From positions 212,921,848 through 212,985,847 of the forward strand of contig JAKGHH010000001.1 of assembly GCA_022828595.1 (NCBI GenBank): a DNA stretch of 64,000 bases, in the 5' to 3' direction. Position 1 is the stretch's first letter; every line of letters starts with the position of its first letter. The position numbers and the translations under genes were made by a program. Below the pieces are notes generated by a model that ran no database searches, had not been told where the DNA came from, and worked only from the letters and a program-made list of their open reading frames with translations. Of the stretch, positions 1 through 11,984 are shown piece after piece. The DNA comes from Nelumbo lutea (taxonomy: Eukaryota; Streptophyta; Magnoliopsida; Proteales; Nelumbonaceae).

Positions 1-248
1 CATAATGATCATACATTGCCCGACAAGAGAGGACCTCTCCATCGACTGCAAGGAACAGTGTTGCACTCTCTCTTCTATGGATCCCGAGAATTAAAACCTT
101 TTGCAAATCATTTCGAAACCATAATTTATATACTTTTATATCTCATATAAAATATATTTTGCAAAACAAATCTCAACGATTGAAATCGGCTGCCGGCAGC
201 CTTGGTTTCCATCAGTGAGAGTGCATCCCCGATCATTACCTTTGTCTG
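1..248. other. Unassigned sequence at window edge
   Basis: No gene is recognised. The following sequence (from about 249) is clearly LTR sequence shared with copia-4, but this stretch does not match the corresponding part of the copia-4 LTR. It may be a different insertion inside the LTR or a diverged LTR segment. Confidence 0.4.
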
Positions 249-781
249 ACAAAGGGGCTGATCCTGTCACTGTGATCACTCACTCAGATGAATTCTCAGA
301 CTGTCCCAACATACCCAGGTTTTGACCTCTGCTATGGATCTCACTAATTGGTACATCAAAGACAGCCCAATCTGACACCTAGTGCAGTATCATAATCGAG
401 TCTAGGGGTCGGGTGTAACATTCCAGTTTTGCCCATCAATCTCCAAGGTCCAGGGCAATACTAAAAATCTGGTCCAATTCAAAGATTCAATTAATCCTAC
501 GCTGTATGTGCCTAGGGTCTCACCTCGGTAGCTGAGACAAGCCACCCCCACCGACTTGGTGGCACCACAGTGTCAGCCTTATCAGGATAGGTCTCCCTAG
601 ACCGACCCACTAGCTGTGAACATTTAAACTAACACGAGTCTCATTAAGTGTCCAGTTTAAGGGTATTACACAGAAATATACCAAGGGAACATGAATCAGA
701 TATGCACTTTTATTCATTTACAATAAGCTCATAAAGTACATCATTTTGATTGAAGCTAAGGGCATACAAAACTGTCTAACA
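249..781 (-). repeat. 3' LTR of copia-1 (terminal part)
   Basis: Closely similar to the last 475 bases of the copia-4 LTR (62763-63236). On the minus strand the LTR begins with TGTTAGACAG, directly after the polypurine tract. Only the LTR part next to the internal region is visible. Confidence 0.85.
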
Positions 782-791
782 ACTCCCACTT
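782..791 (-). other. Polypurine tract of copia-1
   Basis: On the minus strand the sequence AAGTGGGAGT directly precedes the TGTTAG start of the 3' LTR. This is the usual plus-strand primer site of plant copia elements. Confidence 0.8.
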
Positions 792-2500
792 GCACTGAGA
801 TCCAATTAGGTACTAGCCGGAGTCCTAGACTTTCCATGTGTTTCATAAACACTTTCTGTATCAGTGGCTTAGTCAATGGGTCTACCACATTCTCCGCTGA
901 TGCTACATCTTAACATCATCCTCTTGAAGGTCCAGTGTTGTCATACAACAGTGGAACGGGTGATGTGCTGAATTCCATATTTCAAGAATGAACACCTTCA
1001 TTCACAAGGCAGCCTCACTTACGACAATGCGTTCGGCCTGGGTTGTGGACTATTAATTTGCTACTTAGGACCCCTATTTGCTGACACTCAGGAAACAACA
1101 CACGATCCTATCATGAAAATATATCCAGATATAGAGTTTCTATCTTCTAGATCCGACTGGAAATCGGCATCTGTATACCCTTGGATCTGTAGTGAATTAC
1201 CATCGAATACTAGACAAAACTCTTTTGTCATTCGAAGGTACTTAAGTATGTTTTTCACAGCAGTCCAGTGCTCCTGCCCTAGGTTGGCCTGAAATCTGCT
1301 TACTACACTCACTGCTTGAGCAATGTCAGGACGAGTGCACAGCATGGCATACATGATGCTCCCTACGGCAGAGGCATAGGGAACGTCTTTCATGCCATTA
1401 ATCTCCTCAGAAGTCTTGGGAGACATCTTCTTGGAGATAGTGATTTCGTGCCTAAAAGGAACATTTCCTTTCTTGGAGTTTTCCATGCTGTATCTTTTGA
1501 CTATTTTGTCAATGTAGGCAGATTGGGATAATCCTATTATTCGCTTCGATCTATCTCTATAAAGTTGAAGACCTAGTATATAGGAGGCTTCTCCAAGATC
1601 TTTCATGGAGAATTGCAGTGAAAGCCATACTTTCACCGTAGTCAACATTCCTACATCATTCCCAATGAGTAGAATGCCATCTATATACAGAACCAAGAAG
1701 GTAACTTTATCTCCACTGTACTTCCTGTAAACACAGGGTTCATCCGGATTCTGCTAGAAGTCAAACGATTTGACGATAGAGTCAAAATGGATGTTCCAAC
1801 TTCTAGAAGCTTGCTTAAGTCCATAAATGGATCTATTGAGTTTACATACCATGTTTTCCTGACCTACAGCAATGAAGCCTTGCGGCGGCTGCATATAGAT
1901 ATCTTCAGTAAAATCTCCATTCAGGAATTCAGTTTTGACATTCATCTGCCAAATCTCATAATCATGGTATGTTGCTACAGCTAGCAGGATCCTAATGGAT
2001 TTAAGCATGGACACAGGCAAAAAGGTTTCCTCATAATCGATGCCCTCTTTTTGAGTGTACCCTTTTGCCACCAAACGAGCTTTGAATGTCTCAATCCTAC
2101 CATCGAGGCCCTTCTTCCTTTTGTAAATCCATTTGCAACCGATTGCTTTTACCTCGGAGGGTGGATCTACTAGAGTCCAGACTCCATTGGTCTCCATTGA
2201 GTCCATCTCTGCTCTCATGGCCTCCACCCACTTCTGGGAATCTATGTCCAACATAGCTTCCGCGTAAGTCATGGGATCCTCCTCACTAGTCAAGGTTTCC
2301 ACCAGGTAACTATCCTAGTCATAAACATAACGGACTGGTGGCCTAGATACTCGAGTGGATCTTCTAGGTTGGTCACTACCTGGAACTTGTGGGACATCTC
2401 CCACTGCTCCTGAGCTCTCATCATCAAGAATAATTTTCTGACGATGGGTGTCTAGGATGTAATCGGTCTCCAAGAATTGGGCATTTCGACTACAAAACAC
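782..2500 (-). pseudogene. copia-1 pol, reverse transcriptase and RNase H part
   Basis: Copia-type reverse transcriptase followed by a damaged RNase H. The visible blocks are a GCKWIYKRKKG-like start near 2120, a LVAKGYTQKEGIDYEETF block near 2050, VCKLNRSIYGLKQASRSW near 1830 and the active-site region near 1680. The active site reads YIDG where the family has YVDD, so the second catalytic aspartate is lost. In-frame stops are at 2315-2317, 1754-1756 and 1088-1090. At the first, copia-4 keeps a CAG glutamine codon, so this stop arose by CAG to TAG. After about 1088 most of RNase H is missing. A C-terminal scrap (near 800-900, resembling the family's DPLTK...FMKHMESLG end) is joined directly to the polypurine tract. 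Confidence 0.88.
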
Positions 2501-2503
2501 TTT

Positions 2504-4567
2504 CTACTCACTTGGGTCATAGAATAGGTAACCTATAGAGCCTTTTGGGTAGCCTACAAATAGGCAACGACTGGTCTTGGATTCTAACTTGTCTGCACTC
2601 ATTCTTTTAATGTGTGCTGGACAACCCCAAATCTTCAAGTGTCTGACACTTGTTTTCTTTTCGGTCCAAAGTTCATATGGAGTGTTCAGAACAAATTTGG
2701 TTGGAACTCGATTCAACACGTAAATCGCATTCTCTAATGCGTAACCCCAAAAGGATGTGAGTAACTTTAAGTGTATGAGAAGTGACCGGACCATATCCAA
2801 TAAGGTCCTATTCCTCCTCTCTGAAACACCGTTAAGTCGTGGAGTAGTAGGAGGAGCTAATTGTGATACTATCCCATTGTCCTTTAAGTAGTCCCTAAAT
2901 TCGTCAGAGAGATACTCGCCACTTAGATAAGATCGAAGGGCTTTAATTTCTCTCCCCAACTCTTTCTCGACCTCTTGTTTAAACTCTTTGAACTTTTCAA
3001 AGGATTCAGACTTTTGTCTCATTAGGTACACGTAATCATATCGTGAGAAATCATCTGTGAAGGTGATGAAATACACGTGTTGATTCCATGTCCTAACACT
3101 TAGGGGACCACATACATCCGTATGTATTAGGTCAAGTGTACCTGTACATCTTTCAAACTTACCGTCGAATGGTCGTTTCGTCATCTTGCCTTGTAGGCAA
3201 GGCTCACAGGTGGGAAGATATTCTACAGTTAGAAAATCCAAAGGACCATCATTTACCAACCTTGTGATTTGGTCAACACCGATGTGGCCAAGTTGGTAAT
3301 GCCACAGACACGTGGGATTAACTGTATCACGGGCTCTCTTTTTGGGGATTTCAGCCGATGTAGTTTTGGTTATGTTAGTTTCTAGAGAAGGATGTAGAAC
3401 ATAGAGACCGTTCTCTAGTTCCTCGTATGCAATGAATTTGTTATTTCTTTTAATAATAATTGCATTACTAAAGAAGACAGAATAACCACCTGCACATAGT
3501 TTTGAAATAGAAATCAAATTTCTTCTTAAATTTTGTACATAAAGAAAATGTTTCAGTACAATTTTCCCTTCTCTAAAAATTAACACCATGGTTCCTATTG
3601 CCACAGCTGCAACAGTTGCAGTAGTCCCCAAGTAGAGAGTGACTTTTCCTTCACTCAACCTTCTACTTACCTTGAACCCCTGTAGTGAGTTACACGTATG
3701 AGTTGAAACCCCGGAGTCAATACACCAGGACGCAGAAGTTACCAATAAATTGGTTTCTATAACACAAGTTTCAAAATTACCTTTCTTGGATTCCAGGTAG
3801 GCAGGACAATTCCTTTTCCAATGGCCGGTCTTCTTGCAGAAGTGACAGGCATCCGATGCTTTTTCTTTCTTCTGCTTCTTACCCTTAGTGGCTTTCTTCT
3901 GAGGCTTCTTTGCCTTCCTCTTTCTCTTGCCTGTCTTGCTAGCTTCAACAAGCATAGCTACAGGCTCATCCTTTCTAATCAGTTCTTCGGCTCTTTGCAA
4001 CATATTGTTGAGCTCTTGCAAGTTGACATTCAGCTTGTTCAGGTTATAGTTCATGATGAATGGATTAAAGGAAGGAGGCAAAGAATTAAGGATAGCATCT
4101 ATCTGGGTCACTAGGTCCAGCCCGGATCCAAGAGCCTCCAATTCGTTGATGTAACCCATCATCCGAAGACAATGGTCGTGAACTTGTTGGCCCTTGGACA
4201 TTTGTGTGGTCATGAACTGTTTCAAGACCTTTTGTCAAGTAGAATGATTATGCTCTTCATACACCATCATCAGACTGTCCAATATGTCCTTGGCAAGTTC
4301 GATCTGATCGAAGTGCCTCTGTATTGGGTTGTCCAAGGAGGCAATGATGTAACACCGGGCAAGGGAGTTTTTCTCCTCCCATTCCTGATAGTCTCTCATT
4401 CAGGCCTTAGAAGCCCTGTCACCCGGATGCTCCAGGGCAGGATTCTTTGCCACTTTGTCCAGCTTTTCAGAAGCTAGGACCAGCATAAGGTTCCTGTACC
4501 AGTCAGCATAGTTTGGGCCCTTCAACTTGTTGTCATCAAGTAGTTTTGCAAAAGATCCGTTTGCCAT
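2504..4567 (-). pseudogene. copia-1 gag, protease and integrase part
   Basis: Starts at the ATG at 4565-4567 (MANGSFAKLL) and stays in one frame. Gag N-terminus is followed by stops at 4400-4402 and 4235-4237, a CCHC zinc knuckle (CHFCKKTGHWKRNC, near 3830), the protease motif CIDSGVSTHTC near 3720, the GAG-pre-integrase HHCC region near 3270-3190, and the integrase core to about 2700. The second integrase aspartate is changed: the block LRSDRGGEY of the family reads LRSYLSGEY near 2930. The ORF ends at TAG 2504-2506, where relatives have glutamine, and continues in frame into the reverse transcriptase part. The polyprotein would make the particle, cleave itself and integrate the cDNA; this copy cannot. 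Confidence 0.88.
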
Positions 4568-6350
4568 TTTCTGATAAAAGAGCAAACGTCAGTCCACAAC
4601 CTAATTTGATTCATGTTCATTTCATAGATATGTATTTTAATCTACGATCCATTTTCATTTATTCAACTCTGAGATTTCCCTCCTTTCTCAGTGACGGAGA
4701 CTACGAGTTGTCTCTGAAAATGTGGGAAATCACATGGGGTGCATGGAGCCAACTGTTTCAGCTGCATAACCCCACCACCTTTTTGTGAAGGATCATATCC
4801 ACTCATCATATGAGTTTTCCCTTTGGCCTCTGTCAGACAAGGTTTAGAGCCATTTTCAGGTAAACATTTCTATCCAGTGAGTTCTTACCCATCATATTCG
4901 TGAACGCCAAGGTACCGTGAGAGAGTTCCCATTTTCTGGTGAAGCCCCTCCCACATCGGTTTATGACGCCCCTATCATCTTATGAAACACTCAGACAAGC
5001 CCAATAGCAAATGGATAGCCCATTTTCTGGTGCGCTTCCTCATTACTGAAGGACCCATCCTCATGCTAATGATGGGAGGCCTTTAGAGAGTTCATCATAT
5101 GAATCTCCCTATCACTTGTACTCATATTAGCTGGAGGGAACAATTAATTACGCTATAGTTTGATTTAGGTCAAACCAAAGTGGCTCCCACTGACTTTCAT
5201 AAAGTCAGATTTCGGTGGGCCTTAATCGGCTAGTGTTCCGCACGTAACCTCTCGATGAGGTGTGGGGCCCACCACTAAGGGAGGTCATCTAATGACCAAA
5301 AGGGACACCATGACAATGATGTGCATTCAGCCATGGTGCGCGCAAGAGCCACTGTCAAATGAGCATGGGCCAAGCACTTATGGCCCATGTACGGATCACA
5401 TCACATATCCAAACATCTCATGCAGAGATAAATTGATCCAATCAATTAATTATCTGTAAGGCCCACTGGAAGCCCGTTGACAATCCATAATATTAACCAT
5501 TAATATTATCTAGGTATATGGGCTGAATTAGGGTTACCCGGTTCGGCCCATATAGCTTTATCCTTTGAAGTGGGCTTTTAATAGTTTTAACTATTTAAAA
5601 CTGGGCCTTTACAGGTTGGGCTGAATTATCCATTTAATTAAATATCAATCCTCAGGCCCATTAGTGGGAAAAATAGGGCTGACTTTCAGCCTTGATTAAA
5701 CCCTAGATTTGGTCCAAATAGTTTTGAACCAATCTTGGTTCGAATGGGTATAGGGTTTGATCTTTAATTAAATCCTTAATTCAAGAAAATAATCTGAAAT
5801 TAAATAACTGATAAAAGAAAAATAAGAATCAGTTAATCAGTGCTGTTCGCACACTCCATCCTGCAAAGCAGAGGTTAGATCACAGATTGCAGTATCACAA
5901 ACTGCAAATCGCAGATAGCGAATCTCCCATCTACGAAATCTCCTTCTCTGCATCGCCATGTTTGATCCAAAATAAAATTAAATAAAAATCCTATTTCTAT
6001 TAATAATTACATTAGATCGAACGCCTATACATTGAGTCTAAAAAATAAAAAAAAAATTATTTACAGACCAAATGTGATAAATAAATTCAAGAAACTGCAA
6101 ATCTTGTAGTTCTCCCTGTGCAAACCAAGAATTCTATCTCCTCTTGTACGAATAGCCCATAAATCAAGAAAATTATAAAGAACTATTCTAAACAATAATC
6201 AAATTTATATAAAATTAATTTCAGATAATTTACCCATCAATTTTGGGAACAAATTTCCCAAAACCCATATCTACGCAAATTGGGTAGAACGACTTCTCCC
6301 TATTTGCACAGGTTCAGATCTGAAAATGTATGGTTCAAGATTTGAACCAT
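4568..6350 (-). other. Long untranslated leader of copia-1
   Basis: About 1.8 kb between the primer binding site and the gag start, with no conserved reading frame. It is shared with copia-4 (60083-61849). On the minus strand a pyrimidine-rich run ending in CAG (plus 4571-4573) lies three bases before the gag ATG, which would suit a splice acceptor of a leader intron. That is an inference. Confidence 0.6.
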
Positions 6351-6363
6351 GGCTCTGATACCA
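6351..6363 (-). other. Primer binding site of copia-1 (tRNA-iMet)
   Basis: On the minus strand it reads TGGTATCAGAGCC, the complement of the 3' end of plant initiator methionine tRNA. It lies one base inside the 5' LTR, whose plus-strand edge is the TG at 6365. Confidence 0.9.
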
Positions 6364-6364
6364 C

Positions 6365-7272
6365 TGAAGGGATAGGAAATTCATCACATGGATGCCCAAA
6401 GATTGCAGAATAAGGGGGAGAATTTCAAAAATTTTTCTCTCCTTTCAACTAGGAATCGAATTTCCCATTTAGAAAATCATATTTTCAAGGGTCATTCTTG
6501 AACTATAAACTGAACTAGATCTGAATCAAAAGTAGTAGGGAGAGATAATACCTGATACAGAGAAGTAGTATCTCTTAATGGAGGTGTTCACACCTAAGGA
6601 AGGATCCAAAATCTGCTCCCACTGAAGATGGCGCAGTGCAGGGTGGAGCAGAATCAGTAGTGTTCTTCCAAAAGAACTTGACCCTTCTTAAGAATCACTT
6701 GGACGGCTTATGAATACAACTCCCACCAATCTTTTCTCCAAAAGATTGGAATCAAGATCCAATTTTGATTTCTCCAAAGAACTGGAGATTGAACTGCTGA
6801 AGGCGGCGGCTGCAGAAAGGAGGCGGCAAGAGAGTATTTGCAGGGTGCAGATTCTCTCTTCCGTGATTTCAGCTCTGAAGACAAGACTATATGTTGCTTG
6901 CTTGTGATGTTTAAAGGCTGCCGCCCCCTCTTCCTTTTATAGACTTAAAGGGATCAGCTCCTAATCCCATTAGGAGTTGTTAACCCAAATCTTATCTGGA
7001 TTAGAAGTCCCTTTAAGATAAGGGATAACCCTTATCTTATCTGCAGATTAGATCAACCATCTCCTAATTTAATTAGGAAGTTTCCAGATCTAAATCTTAT
7101 TTAGATCTTGGACTCTCTAAGTGGATAGGGTGTTGGCTCAGTCCTATCAGCTGATCCATCTCAGAAATCGCCCCTTAAGTGACTAATCAAATTAGCCCTG
7201 TTCGAAATGGGCTAAAGGCCCATTTAAGGTTATGTATTCATTTAGCCTTTCAAACTGCTACCCAGTGGAAAC
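6365..7272 (-). repeat. 5' LTR of copia-1, interrupted by gypsy-1
   Basis: Begins TGAAGGGATAGG directly after the primer binding site and aligns with the right LTR of copia-4 from 61864. After about 908 bases it stops at the gypsy-1 LTR edge at 7273. The remaining part (about 450-500 bases) is not present on the far side of gypsy-1. Confidence 0.85.
6935..6942 (-). promoter_or_regulatory. Putative TATA box in the copia-1 5' LTR
   Basis: Minus strand reads CTATAAAAGG. It sits well inside the 5' LTR, where the element's promoter would be expected. Sequence match only. Confidence 0.5.
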
Positions 7273-7417
7273 TGAAGAAGGGTGATTTGGCCCGACCTCC
7301 TAGGTGACACGTGTACGTGACTCAGCATAGGCGGATCGGTACGTGGATATGACTTGATGTGGGTGATAGCTCAGCAAGTATCAGCTCACCACAGAGCGAG
7401 CTTGAGTACGCCGATGT
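7273..7417 (+). repeat. Left LTR stub of gypsy-1
   Basis: About 145 bases matching the start of the right LTR (16019-16185). After CGCCGATGT the sequence jumps straight into internal DNA, so most of the left LTR and the primer binding site are deleted. A further small deletion lies near 7328. Confidence 0.85.
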
Positions 7418-7582
7418 ATCCCTCAACACCTTCGGAGTCCCCACGCTGGACCTACCCCAAGTCGCTGAAGCTGTGAACTCCCCATTCCTTTCTACGGTGA
7501 ACATCACCTTCGCTGAACCCACCGTGGTCCCCCCGCGGTGGGGCAGAGCCAACTTGGTGACTTAGTGCAGTGCGTATGAGTC

Positions 7583-9099
7583 ATGCAAGCCCAAATGCAG
7601 CAAGTCCAGCAACTTCAGGATTACCACCAACAAGTCTTGTGTCACTTCTACTAGCAGCAGTTCCTAGCACTGCAACAGAGCTAGCAGCCAACCCAACCGT
7701 GGTGCCCCATAACAACGCTAAACTAGCAGTCGTTCGAACGCCACTGAAGTAGCCAACCTCCCCACAGGGGCGAGACCTCCCAGGCCTTGTCCCACAATAG
7801 GAGAGGACCAACAGCCCCCGCCCACCCTACCAAGGCCGGTCCATCCCGACACGTGCAACTGGAAGCCTCAGTGACGGGCAATCAGTTCGAAGTCCTGGCG
7901 ACAAAACTCTGGGTGAAGTCCTTCAGCTCGCGAAAGCCAGTTGCAGTCAGACTCTCACCAGGCCAAGGCTCGACCTAACAACACTGAAATAACCAGCACT
8001 AGTGCGGACTCAGCCAAAAGGCAACAGAGGTGGTGTCCCAAAGCCCGCCATGCACTAATCCCTGAACAGCTCGCAAAGCTCGACCAGCTCGAGTAGCCTG
8101 AAGGTAAGGCGGGAGTGGACCCGGGGGTCACAAAGGCCGCGCCCCTCCTTTCAGTACCATCTCCCCTCTCTCCTGACCTCCTAACGGATCCTAGGCCAAA
8201 AGGATTTAAAATTCCCCCTCTAGACAAGTATGATGGGTCGTTTGATCTGAATGATCATGTGGACTCCTTTAGTCCCAGATGCACCTCGCCGGAGCTAGCA
8301 AAGCCTGCATGTGTGTTGCCTTCTCCATGACCTTCAGAGGAGTAGCACGCACATGGTATAGAAATCTCCCACCTGGGACAGTCCGGAGCTGGGCATAGTT
8401 CATGCAAGCGTTCACCTCACACTTCATCACTAGGAAGAAGTGTCTGAGGTCGCAGGAAAGCCTTCTTAGCATCATCCAGAAAGAGGGAGAGTCCATTCGA
8501 AGCTACATCAAGCGCTTCAACGACACCTGCCTCTCGATCCTGAACTTGGACCCTACGGTTAGACTTGCCACGGCCAAAAGAGGGGTCACTCACTGGGAGT
8601 TCAAGTGGCATGTAGTAGCAAACAAGCCTAAGGACATCACCGCCTTCCTCAGGCTCGCCGACTAGTTCATCGAGACTAAAGAGGAAATGAACTAGAAGGT
8701 CAAAGCCCCAATGGAGAAGAGGAGGAGGGACAACGACAAGGCACACCACGGAAACAGTAAGAGGTAGAAAAGCAAGTCCCCATCCAGTGGAGAAAAGTCA
8801 AGTTGGCACCCCCGAGATTCTCCAGTTGAGAAGACGAACTACACCCCTCTCAACGCAAGGCGAGGGTAAATCATAATGACAATTAAAGATGCACCATTTG
8901 TGAGGTGGCCACCTTGGATGAAGGGGGACCCCGCCACCAGGAATAAGAATGTATATTGCCATTTCCATAAAGACCACGGTCATAGTACCGAAAATTGTAA
9001 AAGTCTCCGCAACGAGATTGAGGAACTCATCCATCGTGGGTACTTAAAGAATTTTGTACAGAAAAGTAATAAAAGCCAGGCAGATTGGCAGGGGTAGTA
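7583..9099 (+). pseudogene. gypsy-1 gag
   Basis: Glutamine-rich N-terminus from the ATG at 7583, then a Ty3-type retrotransposon gag domain: FKIPPLDKYDG near 8200, TWYRNLPPGT near 8355, IRSYIKRFND near 8500. A zinc-knuckle-like block CHFHKDHGHSTENC lies near 8960 and is followed by the family's EIEELIHRGYLKNFV. The core of the gag domain (about 8115-8330) is in a different frame from the rest, so two compensating frameshifts are present. In-frame stops at 8663-8665 and 8693-8695 sit in contexts where related proteins have glutamine, consistent with CAG to TAG. Gag would form the particle; this copy is dead. Confidence 0.82.
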
Positions 9100-9339
9100 G
9101 AGGAGAGATGCCCCCGAGTCCAATAACAGGCGAGCTGAGCAGCAATAACCACCCAAAGAAAGACCAATCCGTGGGATGATAAACACAATTACCAGCGGAT
9201 CCATCGTCACGGGCTGCACCTTGACGGCAGGGAGGACCTCGGTCCATGAATTGGAGCATTGAGAACGGAACCTGCCGAAGCGCCCATGGCCTGCAGACCC
9301 CATATGTTTCACCGAGGACGATGCGCGAGGAGTCCAATA

Positions 9340-11365
9340 TCCCCATGACGACGCGCTGGTCATAAGGATGAAGATCAATGACTTCGAGGTCAAACGTGTC
9401 TTGGTAGATTCAGGAAGCTCGGCCGATATCCTATTCAGAAGCACCTTTGACATGTTATAGCTCTGGGAGAATGACCTCCAGCCCATGAGCACCCCTTTAG
9501 TTGGCTTCAGTGGAGAGGAAGTTAGGCCCCTCAGCTGAATCTCATTACCTGTAGAGATCGGGACGTGTCCCAACGTCGCAAGATTTGAGCACACCTTCCT
9601 AGTAGTAGCCACGCCTTCCCCATACAACGCCCTTATAGGAAGGCCCATCACCCACGTGCTTCGCATCGTTGTGTCCACCTACTACCTGACGATGAAGTTC
9701 CCCACGGACTTTGGTGTAGGAGTAGCCCGAGGTGGTCAACTCGAGTCCCGAAGGTGTTACGTGGCGGCCCTCAAAGGGAATGCCAAGCTGACGGAAGGTG
9801 TTGAGCTCGAGCGGCCCATGGAATACCTTGAAGAATGAGACACGTCGATCGAGGAAATGGTCTCCATCCCGACTTCAAAGGAAGACCCGACTAGGACCCT
9901 CTAGATCGGAGCAACAGTAGTGGAACCCCTTTGAACTTGGATGGTAAGTTTTCTACTCCAAAATTTAGACATATTTGCATGGTCCGCGGCAGAAATGCTC
10001 AGCATAGACTCGAAAATAATTACTCACAAGCTAAATACTGATCCCCTAGTCATGCTTGTTAGGCAAAAGAAACGCAACCTTGCCTCGGAGAGCTGGAAGA
10101 TAGTCAACAAGGAGGTCGAAAAACTTATCGCAACTGATTTCATCAGGGAAGCCCATTACCCGAGCAGGGTGGCTAACCCCATTCTAGTTAAAAAGGCCAA
10201 CGGTAAATGGCACATGTGCGTCAACTATACCGACCTAAATCGGGCTTGCCCAAAGGACTGTTTTTCGCTCCCCAAAATCGACTGTCTGGTGGACACGACC
10301 TCCGGGCATGAGTTGCTGAGTTTCTTAGATGCGTACTCGGGCTACAACCAGATCAAGATGGACCCTACCGACGAAGAGAAAATGACTTTCATTACCGAAC
10401 TGGGCCTGTACTGCTATATAGTCATGCCCTTTGGGCTGAAAAATGCTGGGGTGACCTACTAGAGACTTGTAAATCGAATTTTTGAGCCACTGATTGGTGA
10501 CAAAGTTAAATGTTATGTAGATGACATGGTCGTCAAGACCCAACTTTCGAACTATTTAATAAGTGACCTTCAATGCGTATTTGAAATCTTGCACAAGTAT
10601 AGTATGAAACTAAACCCGAACAAGTGTATTTTCGGTGTTACCTCGGGAAAATTCCTGGGCTACATAGTTAGCCGGCGTGGCATCGAAGCCAACCCTGAAA
10701 AAGTAAAGGCCATCCTGGATATGACCCCACCTCGCAAATTGAAGGAGGTTTAGAGGCTGAATGGTCGTATAGCTGCCCTGAGCTGCTTCATGTCTAAGTC
10801 AGCAGATCGCTGCCTGCCTTTCTTCAAGGCCATTAAGAAAAGTAAAGACTTCGAGTGGACTGAAGAATGCCAGTCCGCCTTTGACGAACTAAAAAATTAC
10901 CTAACCAGCATCCCGGTTTTAATCCGGCTCGAGGAGGGCGATGTTTTAAAGCTGTACCTCTCTGCAAATGATGAGGTAATTAGTTCGGTACTGATAAAAG
11001 AAGTAGGTCAGGTCCAACAACCTATCTACTGTGTGAGCAAAGTATTGTAGGATGCCGAGACTAGGTACTCAAAGATCGAGAAACTAGCATATGCGTTGAT
11101 CACAGCAGCTCGGAAACTTCGGCCGTACTTCCAAGCCCACACGATCGTTGTCCTTACCAATGAGCCTCTGAGGCAAGTACTGCTCAAGCCCGAGGTATCT
11201 GGGAGGCTAACGAAGTAGGCTATAGAGCTTAGTGAGTACGGCATTCAGTACGAACCCCGAACGGCAATTAAGGCCCAAGCCTTGGCCGACTTCGTGGAAG
11301 AATGCACTTTCAGCACCACAACGCTTGAATTGATGGAAATCAAGTACGTGAAGGAAGCCTCCACC
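9340..11365 (+). pseudogene. gypsy-1 protease, reverse transcriptase and first RNase H
   Basis: Protease motif LVDSGSSADILF near 9400 and LIGRPITH near 9640. Reverse transcriptase blocks are FIREAHYPSRVANPILVKK near 10150, CVNYTDLNRACPKD near 10230, FLDAYSGYNQIKM near 10330, MPFGLKNAG near 10430 and the active site CYVDDMVV near 10515. RNase H follows to about 11330. One frame is kept throughout, broken by stops at 9458, 9836, 9902, 9932, 10460, 10751, 11048 and 11216. Five of these (9458, 9902, 10460, 10751, 11048) are TAG where glutamine is expected; 9932 looks like CGA to TGA and 11216 like TGG to TAG. A frameshift near 11360 moves the rest of pol to another frame. Confidence 0.88.
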
Positions 11366-11366
11366 A

Positions 11367-11740
11367 ATGGACGAAGAGCCTTGGATCCTCCGCGTAGACG
11401 GTTCGTCGAATCAGCAAGGAAGCGGCACTAGAGTCATCCTATACGGACCAGGCGGAGCGAATCTGGAGTATGCGCTCTGCTTCGAGTTCGTGGCATCCAA
11501 CAATAAAGTGGAATACGAAGCACTAATAGTTGGACTTATGCTAGAAAATGATGTACAAGCGAAGCACCTTGTCATCTGCAACGACTTGCAGCTCGTGACC
11601 CCACCATGGCTACCTACCTTGCCAAGGACAGGGAGGTTCTACACAGCTTCTAATCATACTTCATCACGCAAATTCCAAGATTTGAGAATGCTGAGGCTGA
11701 TGCATTATCCCAGTTAGCTAGCACAAGCAGCAATTCCTTG
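11367..11740 (+). pseudogene. gypsy-1 second (archaeal-type) RNase H domain
   Basis: A second RNase H, separate from the one attached to reverse transcriptase: WILRVDGSSNQQGSGTRVIL near 11375, NNKVEYEALIVGL near 11510, then ADALSQLAS near 11695. Vegetal Tat-group elements are known to carry such an extra domain. The middle part that normally links the last two blocks is shortened near 11600, and the reading frame changes there. Confidence 0.75.
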
Positions 11741-11782
11741 AGGACCGTGTTTATAGAGAACTTGCCTCGGCCTGGCATTCTC

Positions 11783-11793
11783 GGGGGGGGGGG
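11783..11793 (+). repeat. Run of 11 guanines
   Basis: Eleven G in a row between the second RNase H and integrase of gypsy-1, just before a TAG. A run of this length is prone to slippage and to assembly error. Confidence 0.9.
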
Positions 11794-11984
11794 TAGAGGA
11801 GGTAGCTCCTGTTATGCAAGCGGAGCCGAGCTGGATTGAACCACTCGTGAGTTACCTGCTGCACGGGACCCTCCCTGCAGATTGCAATGTAGCCAGAAGG
11901 GTAGAGCAACAGGCAACCAAGTACGTCATTATAGACGGATGACTATACACAAGATCCTACATGCTCCCCTACTTACACTGTTTA

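Larger units (their letters stand above)
249..7272 (-). mobile_element. Ty1/copia LTR retrotransposon copia-1, decayed
   Basis: Minus-strand element. Reading leftwards it has a 5' LTR (6365-7272, cut by gypsy-1), a primer binding site (6351-6363), a long leader, gag-pol in one frame with several stops, a polypurine tract and the end of the 3' LTR (to 781). Domain order is Gag, protease, integrase, reverse transcriptase, RNase H, which is the Ty1/copia order. It is related to copia-4 at 57965-63236, with which it shares long stretches of LTR, leader and protein. The left end of its 3' LTR lies outside the window or has been replaced. Confidence 0.9.

Noticed and set aside
8980..9678. Minus-strand frame of 232 residues
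   Set aside because: Shadow of gypsy-1 gag-protease on the other strand; no domain, codon use unlike a gene.
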